64,000 bases of DNA from Mesorhizobium_K quangtriensis (GTDB lineage Bacteria > Pseudomonadota > Alphaproteobacteria > Rhizobiales > Rhizobiaceae): the NCBI RefSeq assembly GCF_040081925.1, contig NZ_JBEBMF010000002.1:992001-1056000 (forward strand), written 5' to 3'. Each line of letters starts with the position of its first letter. Positions within the stretch are counted from its first letter, which is position 1. The translations under genes and the position numbers were made by a program. Shown in pieces: positions 1-8,234 of this stretch. The notes under the pieces are model-generated. The model was not told the DNA's origin, did no database searches, and worked only from the letters and a program-made list of their open reading frames with translations.

Positions 1-1488
1 CGCGTGTTCGGTGATCTCGTCGCCTGCCAGTTCCCGCTTGATCGCGCCGTCATAGAGCACGAGCACGCGATCACAGCAGCCAATCAGCTCGTCATAGTCG
101 GTCGAATAGAACACGATCGCCGCGCCCTCGTCGGCGAGACGGCGCAGCAGCTGGTAGATTTCCTGCTTGGTGCCGACATCAATGCCGCGCGTCGGATCGT
201 TGAGCAGGATGATGCGCGGATGCCGCATCAGCCACTTCGCGATGACGACCTTCTGCTGGTTGCCACCCGACAACGCGCCTACCGGGACTTCAAGTCCGGC
301 GGTCTTGATGGCGAGCAGCTTGACCATCTCGTCGAGCAGCCGGTCTTCGGCCGCACGATCGATAATGCCGTGCTTCGACACCTTGTCCATCGCGGAAAAG
401 GCAAGATTCTCGCGAACGCTCATGGGCAGCATAAGGCCTTCGGTCTTGCGGTCCTCGGGGATCAGCGCCATGCCGATCTCGCCTGAACTCGCCTGCGCGG
501 GACTTCCGAGCCTGACCGGCTTGCCGTCGATGACGACCTCGCCGCTGCAGCCACGCAACACGCCGAAGAGCGCCAGCAGCAATTCCCGCTGCCCTTGGCC
601 GTCGAGCCCTCCAAGGCCGATCACCTCGCCCGGCCGCACCGCAAAACTGATGTCGGTCAGCCGGTCGGTCCAGGTAAGTCCCCGGCACTCGAGGATGGGC
701 TTGGCCGTGCTGTTTGCCGCCGACTTCGGCGGGAACACGTTTTGGTATTCACGGCCGATCATCAGTTCGATGACTTCGGTGTCGGACTTGGTCCCCGCCT
801 TGTAGGTCGCGATCTTGCGCCCGTTGCGGAAGACCGTGCAGTCGTCGGCAAGCTCGGCGATCTCGTGCATGCGGTGCGAGATGTAGAGCAGCGCCAGACC
901 TTCCTCGCGCAAACGCTTAAGGACGTCGAACACCTTGGACACGTCGGCTGCGGTCAACGCCGAGGTCGCTTCGTCGAGGATCAGGATGCGCGGCTTACGC
1001 GCCAGCGCCTTGGCGATCTCGACCATCTGACGTCGTGACAGCGGCAGGTCCTTGACCAGCGCCGAAGGGTGGATGTCCGAGGCGCCAGCGCGTGCAAGCG
1101 CCTCCTCAGCGATCCTGCGCTGCGCCTTGCGGTCGATCATGCCGAACTTCTTCGGCGGATCGGAAATGACGATGTTGTCGGCGACGCTGAGTTCCGGGAT
1201 CAGCGACAGCTCCTGGAAAATACAGACCACTCCGGCCCGGTTGGCGGCGGCAGGCGAGTCGAAAGTGACCTCGCGACCGTCAAGGACAATGCGTCCCTGA
1301 TCCGGCGCGACGACGCCCGACATGACCTTGATGAGCGTGGATTTGCCGGCGCCGTTCTCGCCGAGGATCGCATGGATGCGGCCGGCATGGACGACGAGGT
1401 CCGCATCTTCCAAAGCACGCACGCCGCCATAGCGTTTGGAGATGCCCTCCATCTGCAGGAGCGGCGTCTCCTCCGAAGCCGTGTCCAT
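1..1488 (-). CDS. Sugar ABC transporter ATP-binding protein, RbsA type (3' end beyond window)
   Basis: Duplicated ATPase that powers uptake of a monosaccharide through a CUT2-type ABC importer at the inner membrane. The frame stays open from the ATG at 1488 to the window edge (496 codons), so only the C-terminal tip is missing. The first half has Walker A GENGAGKS, an LSRRQMVEIAKAL-like signature and Walker B ILILDEATSAL. The second half has the family-typical degenerate Walker A (GGLDGQGQRE) and a proper LSGGNQQK signature. It lies 68 bp downstream of the binding-protein gene on the same strand, so a permease gene probably follows outside the window. The substrate cannot be read from sequence. 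Confidence 0.93.
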   Translation of the reverse strand, partial: MDTASEETPLLQMEGISKRYGGVRALEDADLVVHAGRIHAILGENGAGKSTLIKVMSGVVAPDQGRIVLDGREVTFDSPAAANRAGVVCIFQELSLIPELSVADNIVISDPPKKFGMIDRKAQRRIAEEALARAGASDIHPSALVKDLPLSRRQMVEIAKALARKPRILILDEATSALTAADVSKVFDVLKRLREEGLALLYISHRMHEIAELADDCTVFRNGRKIATYKAGTKSDTEVIELMIGREYQNVFPPKSAANSTAKPILECRGLTWTDRLTDISFAVRPGEVIGLGGLDGQGQRELLLALFGVLRGCSGEVVIDGKPVRLGSPAQASSGEIGMALIPEDRKTEGLMLPMSVRENLAFSAMDKVSKHGIIDRAAEDRLLDEMVKLLAIKTAGLEVPVGALSGGNQQKVVIAKWLMRHPRIILLNDPTRGIDVGTKQEIYQLLRRLADEGAAIVFYSTDYDELIGCCDRVLVLYDGAIKRELAGDEITEHA

Positions 1489-1512
1489 GAAACCTCCCCG
1501 ATCCGACAAGGC

Positions 1513-1544
1513 GACCGGCGCCACGATGGTTTGCGGCGCCGGTC
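1513..1544 (-). terminator. Intercistronic GC-rich hairpin after the binding-protein gene
   Basis: Perfect 10-bp arms GACCGGCGCC (1513-1522) and GGCGCCGGTC (1535-1544) around a 12-base loop, starting 12 bases past the binding-protein stop codon. No U tract follows, so it is more likely an mRNA-stabilising or partial-attenuation element than a full terminator. Confidence 0.6.
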
Positions 1545-1556
1545 GATATCGACAGA

Positions 1557-2678
1557 CTACTGGTTTTCCTTCGACTGACCCATGATCTCCTGGGCCGTGA
1601 AGTTGATACCGCAGGTGGGGAAGGAATTGCCGACGAAGAAATTGTCGGATTCGTTCGGGAAGAAGTCGACGCCTTCCTTGAAGTCCGGATCGGAGACGAT
1701 CGCCAGCGGCAGCTTCACAGTCTGCGGGAGCACTTCGCCTTCAAGCGCGGCGATCGCCGTCTTGATGGCGACTGCGACCTGCGCGGGTCCGGAACCAGCC
1801 GAGGTGCACTTCAGCCCTTCTCCGGCGAACTTCGCGCAGAACTTGCGGAAGCCGTTTTCCGTCTCGCCTCCTACTGGCACGAATGGGTGATTGGCGTCGA
1901 TCACCGCCTGAATGGTGCCGGTGGATCCGCCCTGCACGGTGATGCCGTCAAATTTCTTGTGTACGGCGATCGCGTCCGCCGTCGCTTTCTGGGCGGTCGG
2001 GTCATCCCACTTGCCCAGTACTTCGACCACTTCCCAGTTCTTGCCGCTGGCGGCGAAGCGCTCGTGGATGCCGTTGTGACGGTCGGTGTCGACCGACGTG
2101 CCGGCGACGCCGCGCACCTCCAGGATTTTGCCGCCATCAGGCAGATGCTCGATCAGCCAGTCGCCCCAGAGTTCGCCGAGGCCCTTTTGGTCGACGTTGA
2201 CGTTGATGGCGTCCTGGGTGTCGAGAATGTTGTCGAATGCCACGAGCACGACGCCCGCATCCTTGGCGCGCTTGATGACAGGCGCGAAGGCGGTCGGGTT
2301 CTGCGCGTTGACGACGATCGCGTCATATCCGGAATCGATGAAGTTGTTGATCGCCGAGATTTGCGCCGGAACATCCTCGCCGGTGGAGACGACCTTGAAC
2401 TCCTTCAGCTTCGCCGCCACGTCGGGCTGCGCCGCATAGGCCTTGGCCGTCTGGATCATCTGGATGCGCCAGGTGTTGGCGATATATCCGTTTGCCAACG
2501 CGATACGATACGGACCTTCCTTCTTCGGGAATTTGAAGAACTTGGTATCCTGCCTCCACGGCACGAAACATTCGGGATTGCCGGCCGGGCCACTGACGAT
2601 TTCAGGCTCGGCCATCGCGGTTGTGCTGAGCATAGTCATTGCAGCGGCGGCGATTACGCCGCCCAAAAGCGCCTTCAT
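1557..2678 (-). CDS. Periplasmic sugar-binding protein of an ABC importer (RbsB/Peripla_BP_4 family)
   Basis: Captures a sugar in the periplasm and delivers it to the CUT2 importer whose ATPase is encoded next. 373 aa. Residues 1-23 are a typical signal peptide (MKALLGGVIAAAAMTMLSTTAMA). The mature part has the family core: a YRIALANGYIANTWR start, the DAIVVNAQNPTAF segment and VLVAFDNIL. The ATG at 2678 was chosen over an upstream in-frame start because it begins the signal peptide and is preceded by GGGAGGAA. Next to the LacI regulator gene and a palindromic operator. The two closely spaced Cys near the mature N terminus and the C-terminal FPTCGINF are as in other members with a C-terminal cysteine. 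Substrate unknown. Confidence 0.93.
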   Translation of the reverse strand: MKALLGGVIAAAAMTMLSTTAMAEPEIVSGPAGNPECFVPWRQDTKFFKFPKKEGPYRIALANGYIANTWRIQMIQTAKAYAAQPDVAAKLKEFKVVSTGEDVPAQISAINNFIDSGYDAIVVNAQNPTAFAPVIKRAKDAGVVLVAFDNILDTQDAINVNVDQKGLGELWGDWLIEHLPDGGKILEVRGVAGTSVDTDRHNGIHERFAASGKNWEVVEVLGKWDDPTAQKATADAIAVHKKFDGITVQGGSTGTIQAVIDANHPFVPVGGETENGFRKFCAKFAGEGLKCTSAGSGPAQVAVAIKTAIAALEGEVLPQTVKLPLAIVSDPDFKEGVDFFPNESDNFFVGNSFPTCGINFTAQEIMGQSKENQ

Positions 2679-2815
2679 GATGCATTCCTCCCTTATACTT
2701 GCGGCAGCGAACGCCGACACAAGACCTCCAGCGCGGGTTCGGCCACGCCGCCGACGGCCATAGCGGCCGCTGATCCTCCAGTCCACGCCGCCTCCCAGCA
2801 GCTTGAACATCCTGA

Positions 2816-2829
2816 TGGTAGCGCTACCA
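2816..2829. promoter_or_regulatory. Putative LacI-family operator
   Basis: Perfect 14-bp palindrome TGGTAGCGCTACCA with the central CG-type dyad typical of LacI/GalR operators. It lies between the stop of the LacI-type regulator gene and the start of the binding-protein gene, 138 bp upstream of the latter. This is the expected place for repression or autoregulation of the transporter operon. Confidence 0.6.
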
Positions 2830-2866
2830 ATTCGGTCTGTAAAGCAGGATTCTCACGAAGGCGTGA

Positions 2867-3898
2867 TCAATTCTGGCGATCCGTGCTTTCACGGCGACGG
2901 AGCTCGAAACCAAGATCGACGACACGATTTTCAGGCCGCGAACCTCCTATCGCAGCCATCGCCATGCTGACCGCCTGACGACCGATCTCATACCGGTAGG
3001 TCCTGATACTGGTCACCGACGGGTATGCCACCTGCATCATATCGAGATCGTTGAAACCGCAGATACTGATCGTCTGGGGCACGGCGATTGCAGCACGATG
3101 GCATTCGAAAAGGACGCCGAGCGCCAGGTCGTCATTGTTGCAGAACACACCGTCGAGCAACGGCATCTTGGCGAGCGCATCCCTAAAGAGATCACGGCCG
3201 AGAGTCACGCTGGAAGGCACCGGCGTGGTCGTCACGAGCCGCGGATCGTAGAGGCCCGCCGCCTTCATCGCCGCAGTGTAGCCGGCGAGGCGACGCTGCG
3301 AACGCGGATCCATGCGCGCGCCGAGAAAACCGATGCGCCGACAGCCGGTCTCGATCAGGTGGTTGGTAGCCGAGCGACCGCCCTCGAGATGCGAGAGGCC
3401 GACCATCATGTCGATGGGGTCCGGTCCGATCTCCATGATCTGGACCACGGGGCAGTCAGCCGTTTCGAGCAACCGGCGGGCGGTATCGGTCTGGTCGATG
3501 CCGGAGACGATCAAGGCTGCCGGCCGCTGGCTTAGAAAGAGCTGGAGCAGGCGCTCTTCTTCCAGCCCGGAATAATGCGTGTTGGCGAGCTGGACGCGGA
3601 ATGGTCCGTCCGAGAGGCTGTCATAGATGCCGCGTACGACCTCGGCGAAGACGTTGTTGGTGAGCGAGGGGACCAGTACACCAAAGACCTCCGCGCGCGC
3701 CGAGGCGAGAGCACGAGCATTGGGGTCCGGCACGTAGCCTAGTTCGTCGACTGCCTGCTGAATCTGCTGGCGGAGAGCTTCCGAGACGCGCTCCGGCTCG
3801 CGCAGCGCGCGCGACACGGTGATCGCGCCGACGCCGGCCAGCCTGGCGACATCGGCAATGGTAGGCCGTCCGCCTCCCCTGCGCGTACGCGGCTTCAT
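2867..3898 (-). CDS. LacI-family transcriptional regulator
   Basis: 343-aa DNA-binding repressor. The helix-turn-helix and hinge occupy residues 12-60 (RPTIADVARLAGVGAITVSRAL, then ELGYVPDPNARALAS), followed by a periplasmic-binding-protein-like effector domain (VFGVLVPSLTNNVFAEVVRGI; GFLGARMDPRSQRRLAGY; ISICGFNDLDM). It resembles the GntR-like (gluconate) branch of LacI proteins. It is immediately upstream of and co-directional with the sugar ABC operon. The perfect palindrome between them suggests it controls that operon in response to the imported sugar or a derived metabolite (inference). Confidence 0.93.
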   Translation of the reverse strand: MKPRTRRGGGRPTIADVARLAGVGAITVSRALREPERVSEALRQQIQQAVDELGYVPDPNARALASARAEVFGVLVPSLTNNVFAEVVRGIYDSLSDGPFRVQLANTHYSGLEEERLLQLFLSQRPAALIVSGIDQTDTARRLLETADCPVVQIMEIGPDPIDMMVGLSHLEGGRSATNHLIETGCRRIGFLGARMDPRSQRRLAGYTAAMKAAGLYDPRLVTTTPVPSSVTLGRDLFRDALAKMPLLDGVFCNNDDLALGVLFECHRAAIAVPQTISICGFNDLDMMQVAYPSVTSIRTYRYEIGRQAVSMAMAAIGGSRPENRVVDLGFELRRRESTDRQN

Positions 3899-3979
3899 CC
3901 CGAGTGAATGCCTCCCCGAATTCCTTCCGGCCAGTATAGTCCGAACAGTTCCCCTGTGAACAAGTCCAAGACGAACGGC

Positions 3980-6202
3980 CTATTTGTGCTCGGCGCGGTA
4001 GGAACCGTCCCAGTCTGGCGGTGGCGGCGAGACTAGATAGGCCTCCACGCGCCGGCGATACTCGGCGTAGACCTTCTCGAGTTCCGTAGGTGCAGATTCC
4101 TGGAGCCGAGCAAGCTCGGCCGCGGCATCTGGGAAACGGCTAGAGCGGTAGGCGGCGAGGAAGCTGTCGTGGAGGGTCTTCAGCTCGGCGAAATCCGCCG
4201 CCGCCGCACGCTCGCGCCCGCCCAGCATGGTGTAGAGCGATGTCGCCTCGTCGCGACCGACCACCATCACCTTGTCGATCTCCAGGATGGCAAGGCCCTC
4301 GACGCCGCTGGCCGTGCTGTCCGCCATGAGGTTGCTGAGGCCGTATTGCTTGGTCAGTCCTTCGATGCGCGAGCCGAGATTGACGCTGTCGCCGATCGCG
4401 GAATAGTCGAAGCGCTGGCGCGAACCGAGGTTGCCGACGCAGCATATGCCGGTGTTCAACCCGACGCCGATCTTGACCGGCTTCTCAAGCGTCTTGTTCA
4501 GTTCCTCCAGCGCAGCCATCATGGCGAGTACGCCTTCGCAAGCCTTTTGGCGATGATCCGGAACATCGAGCGGCGCATTCCAGAACGCCATGATCGCGTC
4601 GCCGATATACTTGTCGATGGTCGCCTCGCGCTCCATCAGCACATTGGTCATTGGCGTCAGGAAGTTGTTGAGGAATACGGTAAGCTGCGTCGGCTCCATC
4701 GTCTCGGAAATGGTTGTGAAGGAGCGGATGTCGCAGAACAGGATCGTCAGTTCACGGTTCTCGCCGCCGAGCACCAACGCGTCCGGATTGTGGACAAGCT
4801 GTTCCACCATGTGCGGCGACAGGTAGTGGCTGAAGGCGGAACGGATGTAACGGCTTTCGCTCTCGCTAAGCAGCAGCCGGATACCCGACGCCACGCCGAA
4901 GACTAGGAGGCTTGTCTGCGCCGGTAGGATCGGCGACAGCAAAAGGCTGTGACTGGCAAAGGCAAACCAGCCGCCGCCGATGCTGATGGCGAGCGCGGTG
5001 GCGGCGATCAATATGTTGGCCCATGTTGGCAGCCAAGGCAGGAAGGCAAGGACGACGAGGCCAAGCACAATCGCGGCGAATATTTCCAGCCCCTCAGCCC
5101 AGTCCGGCCGCGTCAGGAATTCCTGGTTGATGATCTGGTCGATCATCTCTGCGTGCACGAGTACGCCCGGATAGCCAGCGCGAAGGGGGGTGGCTACAAG
5201 ATCGCGCAGGCCTACTGCGGAGGTTCCTATCAAAGCGATCCGACCTTCCACTGTGCTGCGAACTTCAGCGTCCGAAGGATCGAGCAGCTTGTGAACAGGG
5301 ATAACCGGCGATGTCTGATCCGCCGCATAATACACCCATATGCGACCGTCCGGCCCGGTGGGTATCTCAAGGTCGCCGACTTTGAGTGCGGTCATGCCGG
5401 GTTGGCCTGTGTCGAACTCGCCGCTGGCGCCCGTGCTGCGCGCTATGACGGTCGAAGCGCCCTGCGCAATCCTGAGCGTTTCGATCGACAGTGCCGGATA
5501 GAGGTTATCGCCATAGCGCGAGAGAAGCGGGATGCGCCGCACCACGCCGTCTTCCGCTGGCGGAAAGCTGAAGACGCCGATGCCGGGCGCGGCGGCGTCG
5601 AGAATTGGCAGGTTGCGCACCGAGCCCGGGAAGGCAGGCAAGTATTGCGACGGGTTGTCGCCCGCGAAGGCGAAACCGGCCATTGGCTGCGGCGGCGGAG
5701 TATCGACACCTTCCGATAGAACGAGCCCGGCAACAACTGGGCCGCGCGCGAAACTGGCGGCGAGGACCTTGTCGTGGTCGAGGTCCTCGGTCGGACCCGG
5801 GTGGCTGACCTGGAATCCCTGGCTCTGGAGTTGGGCGACCGCAAGCGACGGCGAGGTACGGTCAGGCTCGGAAAAAACGATATCGAGGCCGATCGCGGCC
5901 ACGCCCTCAGCAGTCAGTCTATCGATGATCGACGCCATCACCGTGCGCGGCCATGGCCATTGTCCTAGCTGCCGGATGCTTTCATCGTCGATATCGATGA
6001 CGACGACGGCGCTTTCGGTTGGCGGGCGGGGACGCAGTTTCTGATAAGTATCGAACACCAGAAGGTTCAGTCGGTCGAGCGGACTGAACGGCGAGTAGGC
6101 CGCGGCGATGACTAGCGCGATGACGGCCAACCCGACCGACCAGATGGCGAGATGCCGCCTGCGTCGCGCACGATGCAACAGACGTGTCAGGAAGCCTCGC
6201 AT
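3980..6202 (-). CDS. CHASE2-domain adenylate cyclase (class III), membrane-bound
   Basis: 740-aa receptor-type cyclase that would make cAMP in response to a periplasmic signal. A basic N terminus and one membrane span (about residues 17-40) precede a CHASE2 sensor (about 45-340, start VVVIDIDDESIRQLGQWPWPR). Three further spans follow, then a class III cyclase domain (about 480-680). Metal-binding Asp491 (FCDIRSFT) and Asp535, Lys531 (DKYIGD) and FDYSAIGDSVNLGSR are present; the Lys/Asp pair favours ATP over GTP. ATG at 6202 follows a G-rich stretch (GGGGGGGATGG). An alternative in-frame start at 6301 would add 33 unremarkable residues. No partner gene is obvious. Confidence 0.92.
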   Translation of the reverse strand: MRGFLTRLLHRARRRRHLAIWSVGLAVIALVIAAAYSPFSPLDRLNLLVFDTYQKLRPRPPTESAVVVIDIDDESIRQLGQWPWPRTVMASIIDRLTAEGVAAIGLDIVFSEPDRTSPSLAVAQLQSQGFQVSHPGPTEDLDHDKVLAASFARGPVVAGLVLSEGVDTPPPQPMAGFAFAGDNPSQYLPAFPGSVRNLPILDAAAPGIGVFSFPPAEDGVVRRIPLLSRYGDNLYPALSIETLRIAQGASTVIARSTGASGEFDTGQPGMTALKVGDLEIPTGPDGRIWVYYAADQTSPVIPVHKLLDPSDAEVRSTVEGRIALIGTSAVGLRDLVATPLRAGYPGVLVHAEMIDQIINQEFLTRPDWAEGLEIFAAIVLGLVVLAFLPWLPTWANILIAATALAISIGGGWFAFASHSLLLSPILPAQTSLLVFGVASGIRLLLSESESRYIRSAFSHYLSPHMVEQLVHNPDALVLGGENRELTILFCDIRSFTTISETMEPTQLTVFLNNFLTPMTNVLMEREATIDKYIGDAIMAFWNAPLDVPDHRQKACEGVLAMMAALEELNKTLEKPVKIGVGLNTGICCVGNLGSRQRFDYSAIGDSVNLGSRIEGLTKQYGLSNLMADSTASGVEGLAILEIDKVMVVGRDEATSLYTMLGGRERAAAADFAELKTLHDSFLAAYRSSRFPDAAAELARLQESAPTELEKVYAEYRRRVEAYLVSPPPPDWDGSYRAEHK

Positions 6203-6369
6203 CCATCCCCCCCAATTTTGCGCGCCTAGACTTGCAGTGACGGACGCCGCGAAGCAAGGGGGCGTGATTTCGCGGTCCTTGCCGTAACCAGCCTGATACA
6301 TGAGGCGCTACCGGCAGCATCGGCCCGATACAGCCTCACAGCATGGTGAGCGTCATGAAAGCGCGAGCC

Positions 6370-6394
6370 GGAACCGTTGACGCGCAATTTCGTT
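6370..6394 (+). promoter_or_regulatory. EcfG-type (general stress sigma) promoter
   Basis: Exact GGAAC (6370-6374), 16-base spacer, CGTT (6391-6394): the alphaproteobacterial general stress consensus. It sits 30 bases before the ATG of a 59-aa membrane-protein gene and so predicts stress induction by EcfG. The ecfG gene is in this window about 11 kb away. Confidence 0.75.
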
Positions 6395-6424
6395 CAACAA
6401 ACAATCGAAACAGGAACGGCCGTC

Positions 6425-6604
6425 ATGCACGGGAAAAGTTCAAAACTCGCCGCAGCCGCTTTGATGGGCCTGCTTTATGCGCAAGGCTTGCTCGGTATCG
6501 CAGCGGTCACGCTGGTGATGCTGAAGGACCGGCCGGAACCCGGGAAGGTCGTTTTGTCAGCGTCCGCCCAGCCGGCTACTTCAGTCCAGTCGCTGGTGCG
6601 CTAA
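6425..6604 (+). CDS. Small single-span membrane protein, probable general stress regulon member
   Basis: 59-aa protein of unknown function. A short basic N terminus (MHGKSSK) is followed by one hydrophobic segment (about residues 9-32, AAAALMGLLYAQGLLGIAAV) and a soluble tail rich in Ser, Ala and Val. The start at 6425 was chosen because it follows AGGAACGG at a suitable distance and lies 30 bp downstream of an exact EcfG promoter; an upstream in-frame ATG at 6377 lies inside that promoter. The gene stands between the divergent cyclase gene and the convergent response-regulator gene, alone in its transcription unit. Not recognised as a named family. Confidence 0.6.
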   Translation: MHGKSSKLAAAALMGLLYAQGLLGIAAVTLVMLKDRPEPGKVVLSASAQPATSVQSLVR

Positions 6605-6659
6605 AGCGACCATGCTCTCCGCCCGGACATGTGTCCCGCAGACACCTTGTTTGCGGGTA

Positions 6660-7346
6660 TCAATTTTGGCCGGGCTGTGGCGGGTCGAAGCGGTATCCGG
6701 AACCGCGAATGGTCGCGATGCTGTCCGTGTCGAGCTTGCGCCGCAACCGCACGATGCGGGAATCGATGGAGCGGTCGAAAGCATCAGCGCTTTCGGCAGG
6801 AGCGGCCGCCATGATGTCGTCGCGCGTCAGCACCTTACGAGGATTGGCGAGGAACAGCTTCAGAAGCGCCACCTGGCCGGGCGACAGCTGATCTTCGCTG
6901 CCGGAGCGATGCATCACCAGTGCCGCCCTCAGGTCGACCGTTGCGTTTTCAAGCACCACGAGTTCGCGCTGAGATTTTCCGCGCCGTCCGACGATCCCGC
7001 CGATCCGCGCCGAGAGTTCTCGCCACACGACCGGGCTGGCGACGATGTCGGCCGCCCCGAGTTCAAGCGCCAGGACCTTGTCCACCAGATCGGCGCGACC
7101 AGGAACCATGATGAAGCTAGGCCCACCGCCGCCGGCATGCTTCCGCAGGAGATCAAGAGCCGCGCCCGGCGGATAGCGGTCGCCGATGACCGCTACCTCG
7201 ATGTCGCCGCGCGACATCAAAGATTCGACCATCCAGTCCTCTTCAGCCTCGCGCACCTCGTAGCCGCGACGCTCCAGATAGTCGGCGAGGCTGTCGTCCG
7301 GATCCTGCGACAGACAAATCAGCGCGATGACCGGCCTTGCTCCCAT
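6660..7346 (-). CDS. OmpR/PhoB-type response regulator with degenerate receiver
   Basis: 228 aa: receiver (about 1-115) and winged-helix DNA-binding domain (about 130-225, ending GSGYRFDPP). The phosphoacceptor position survives as Asp56 (VAVIGDRYPPG). The acidic pocket is reduced (ICLSQDPDD in place of the usual V-E-D-D), and the conserved Lys of the K-P motif is Ser (DIVASPVVW). It may therefore act without phosphorylation or be controlled atypically. The winged helix retains LSPGQVALLKLF and the recognition region DSRIVRLRRKLD. ATG 7346 begins the first beta strand. It is transcribed divergently, 53 bp apart, from a canonical regulator gene, so mutual control is plausible. Confidence 0.85.
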   Translation of the reverse strand: MGARPVIALICLSQDPDDSLADYLERRGYEVREAEEDWMVESLMSRGDIEVAVIGDRYPPGAALDLLRKHAGGGGPSFIMVPGRADLVDKVLALELGAADIVASPVVWRELSARIGGIVGRRGKSQRELVVLENATVDLRAALVMHRSGSEDQLSPGQVALLKLFLANPRKVLTRDDIMAAAPAESADAFDRSIDSRIVRLRRKLDTDSIATIRGSGYRFDPPQPGQN

Positions 7347-7399
7347 GCTTAAACCTCGTTCCCAACAATTCCCGACAACCGCCCAAATCAACGCTGGAC

Positions 7400-8185
7400 A
7401 TGATGTTTATACCCAATCTACTTTCCTCCGCCGATAGCGGAGGCACGATTTCCCTGCCTATACGGATCGCAATCGTAGAAGACGAGCCCGACCTGCGGGA
7501 TGCCGTGGCCGAGTATCTCGGCGCCAACGGCTATGACGTGCTGACGGCCGAGAGCGCAGACGCGATGCGCGAACTGGTGGCGACCGAAAGCTTCGACCTC
7601 GCCATACTCGACATCGCGATGCCCGGTGAGGACGGTCTTTCCCTGGGCCGCTGGCTGCGCCAGCAGGCGCCGATGGGCATCATCTACGCAACCGCCGCCG
7701 GCTCTGCGATCGACCGCATCGTCGGGCTGGAACTCGGCGCCGATGACTATGTCGTAAAACCCTATGAGTTGCGCGAACTGCTGGCGCGCGTGCGCAGCGT
7801 CCTGCGTCGCGTTCCGAGACCCGGCGAGACCCATTCGGCCGGAAAGCCACCCGAACCCGAGCGGCGGATCATCAGTTTCGGCGATTTCAAGGCCGATCTC
7901 GACGGACGCATGGTGACGGGTCGCGGCGGCGCGATCCTCGATCTCGCCAAGAGCGAGTTCGACGTGCTGGAGATCTTCCTCACCCGCTCCAACAGGCTGC
8001 TCAGCCGCGCCACCATCTCAGACGCGATCGGCTTTGCCGAGGACCCCGAATCCTCGCGAGCCGTCGACATCCGCATCATGCGGCTGCGCAAGAAGATCGA
8101 GGACGACCCCGCCAACCCGAAATTCCTGCGCACCGTGCGCGGCGAAGGCTATATTTTCTCGCTACCGGAAGACGCATCCCGATAA
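7400..8185 (+). CDS. OmpR-family two-component response regulator
   Basis: 261 aa with a canonical receiver (IAIVEDEPDLRDAVAEYLG; phosphoacceptor Asp71 in LAILDIAMPGEDG; Lys in DDYVVKPYELREL). The winged helix spans about 155-258 (LAKSEFDVLEIFLTRSNRLLSR; recognition RAVDIRIMRLRKKIEDD; RGEGYIFSL). The start could be ATG 7400 or the next codon 7403; Shine-Dalgarno support is weak (CTGGAC). It precedes a hybrid histidine kinase gene by 49 bp on the same strand and is presumably its output regulator. Divergent from the regulator with a degenerate receiver. Confidence 0.9.
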   Translation: MMFIPNLLSSADSGGTISLPIRIAIVEDEPDLRDAVAEYLGANGYDVLTAESADAMRELVATESFDLAILDIAMPGEDGLSLGRWLRQQAPMGIIYATAAGSAIDRIVGLELGADDYVVKPYELRELLARVRSVLRRVPRPGETHSAGKPPEPERRIISFGDFKADLDGRMVTGRGGAILDLAKSEFDVLEIFLTRSNRLLSRATISDAIGFAEDPESSRAVDIRIMRLRKKIEDDPANPKFLRTVRGEGYIFSLPEDASR

Positions 8186-8234
8186 ATGGCCTTCCCGTTG
8201 ACCGGCAACGGCCAGTGACGTTTAAAGGGCTGAC

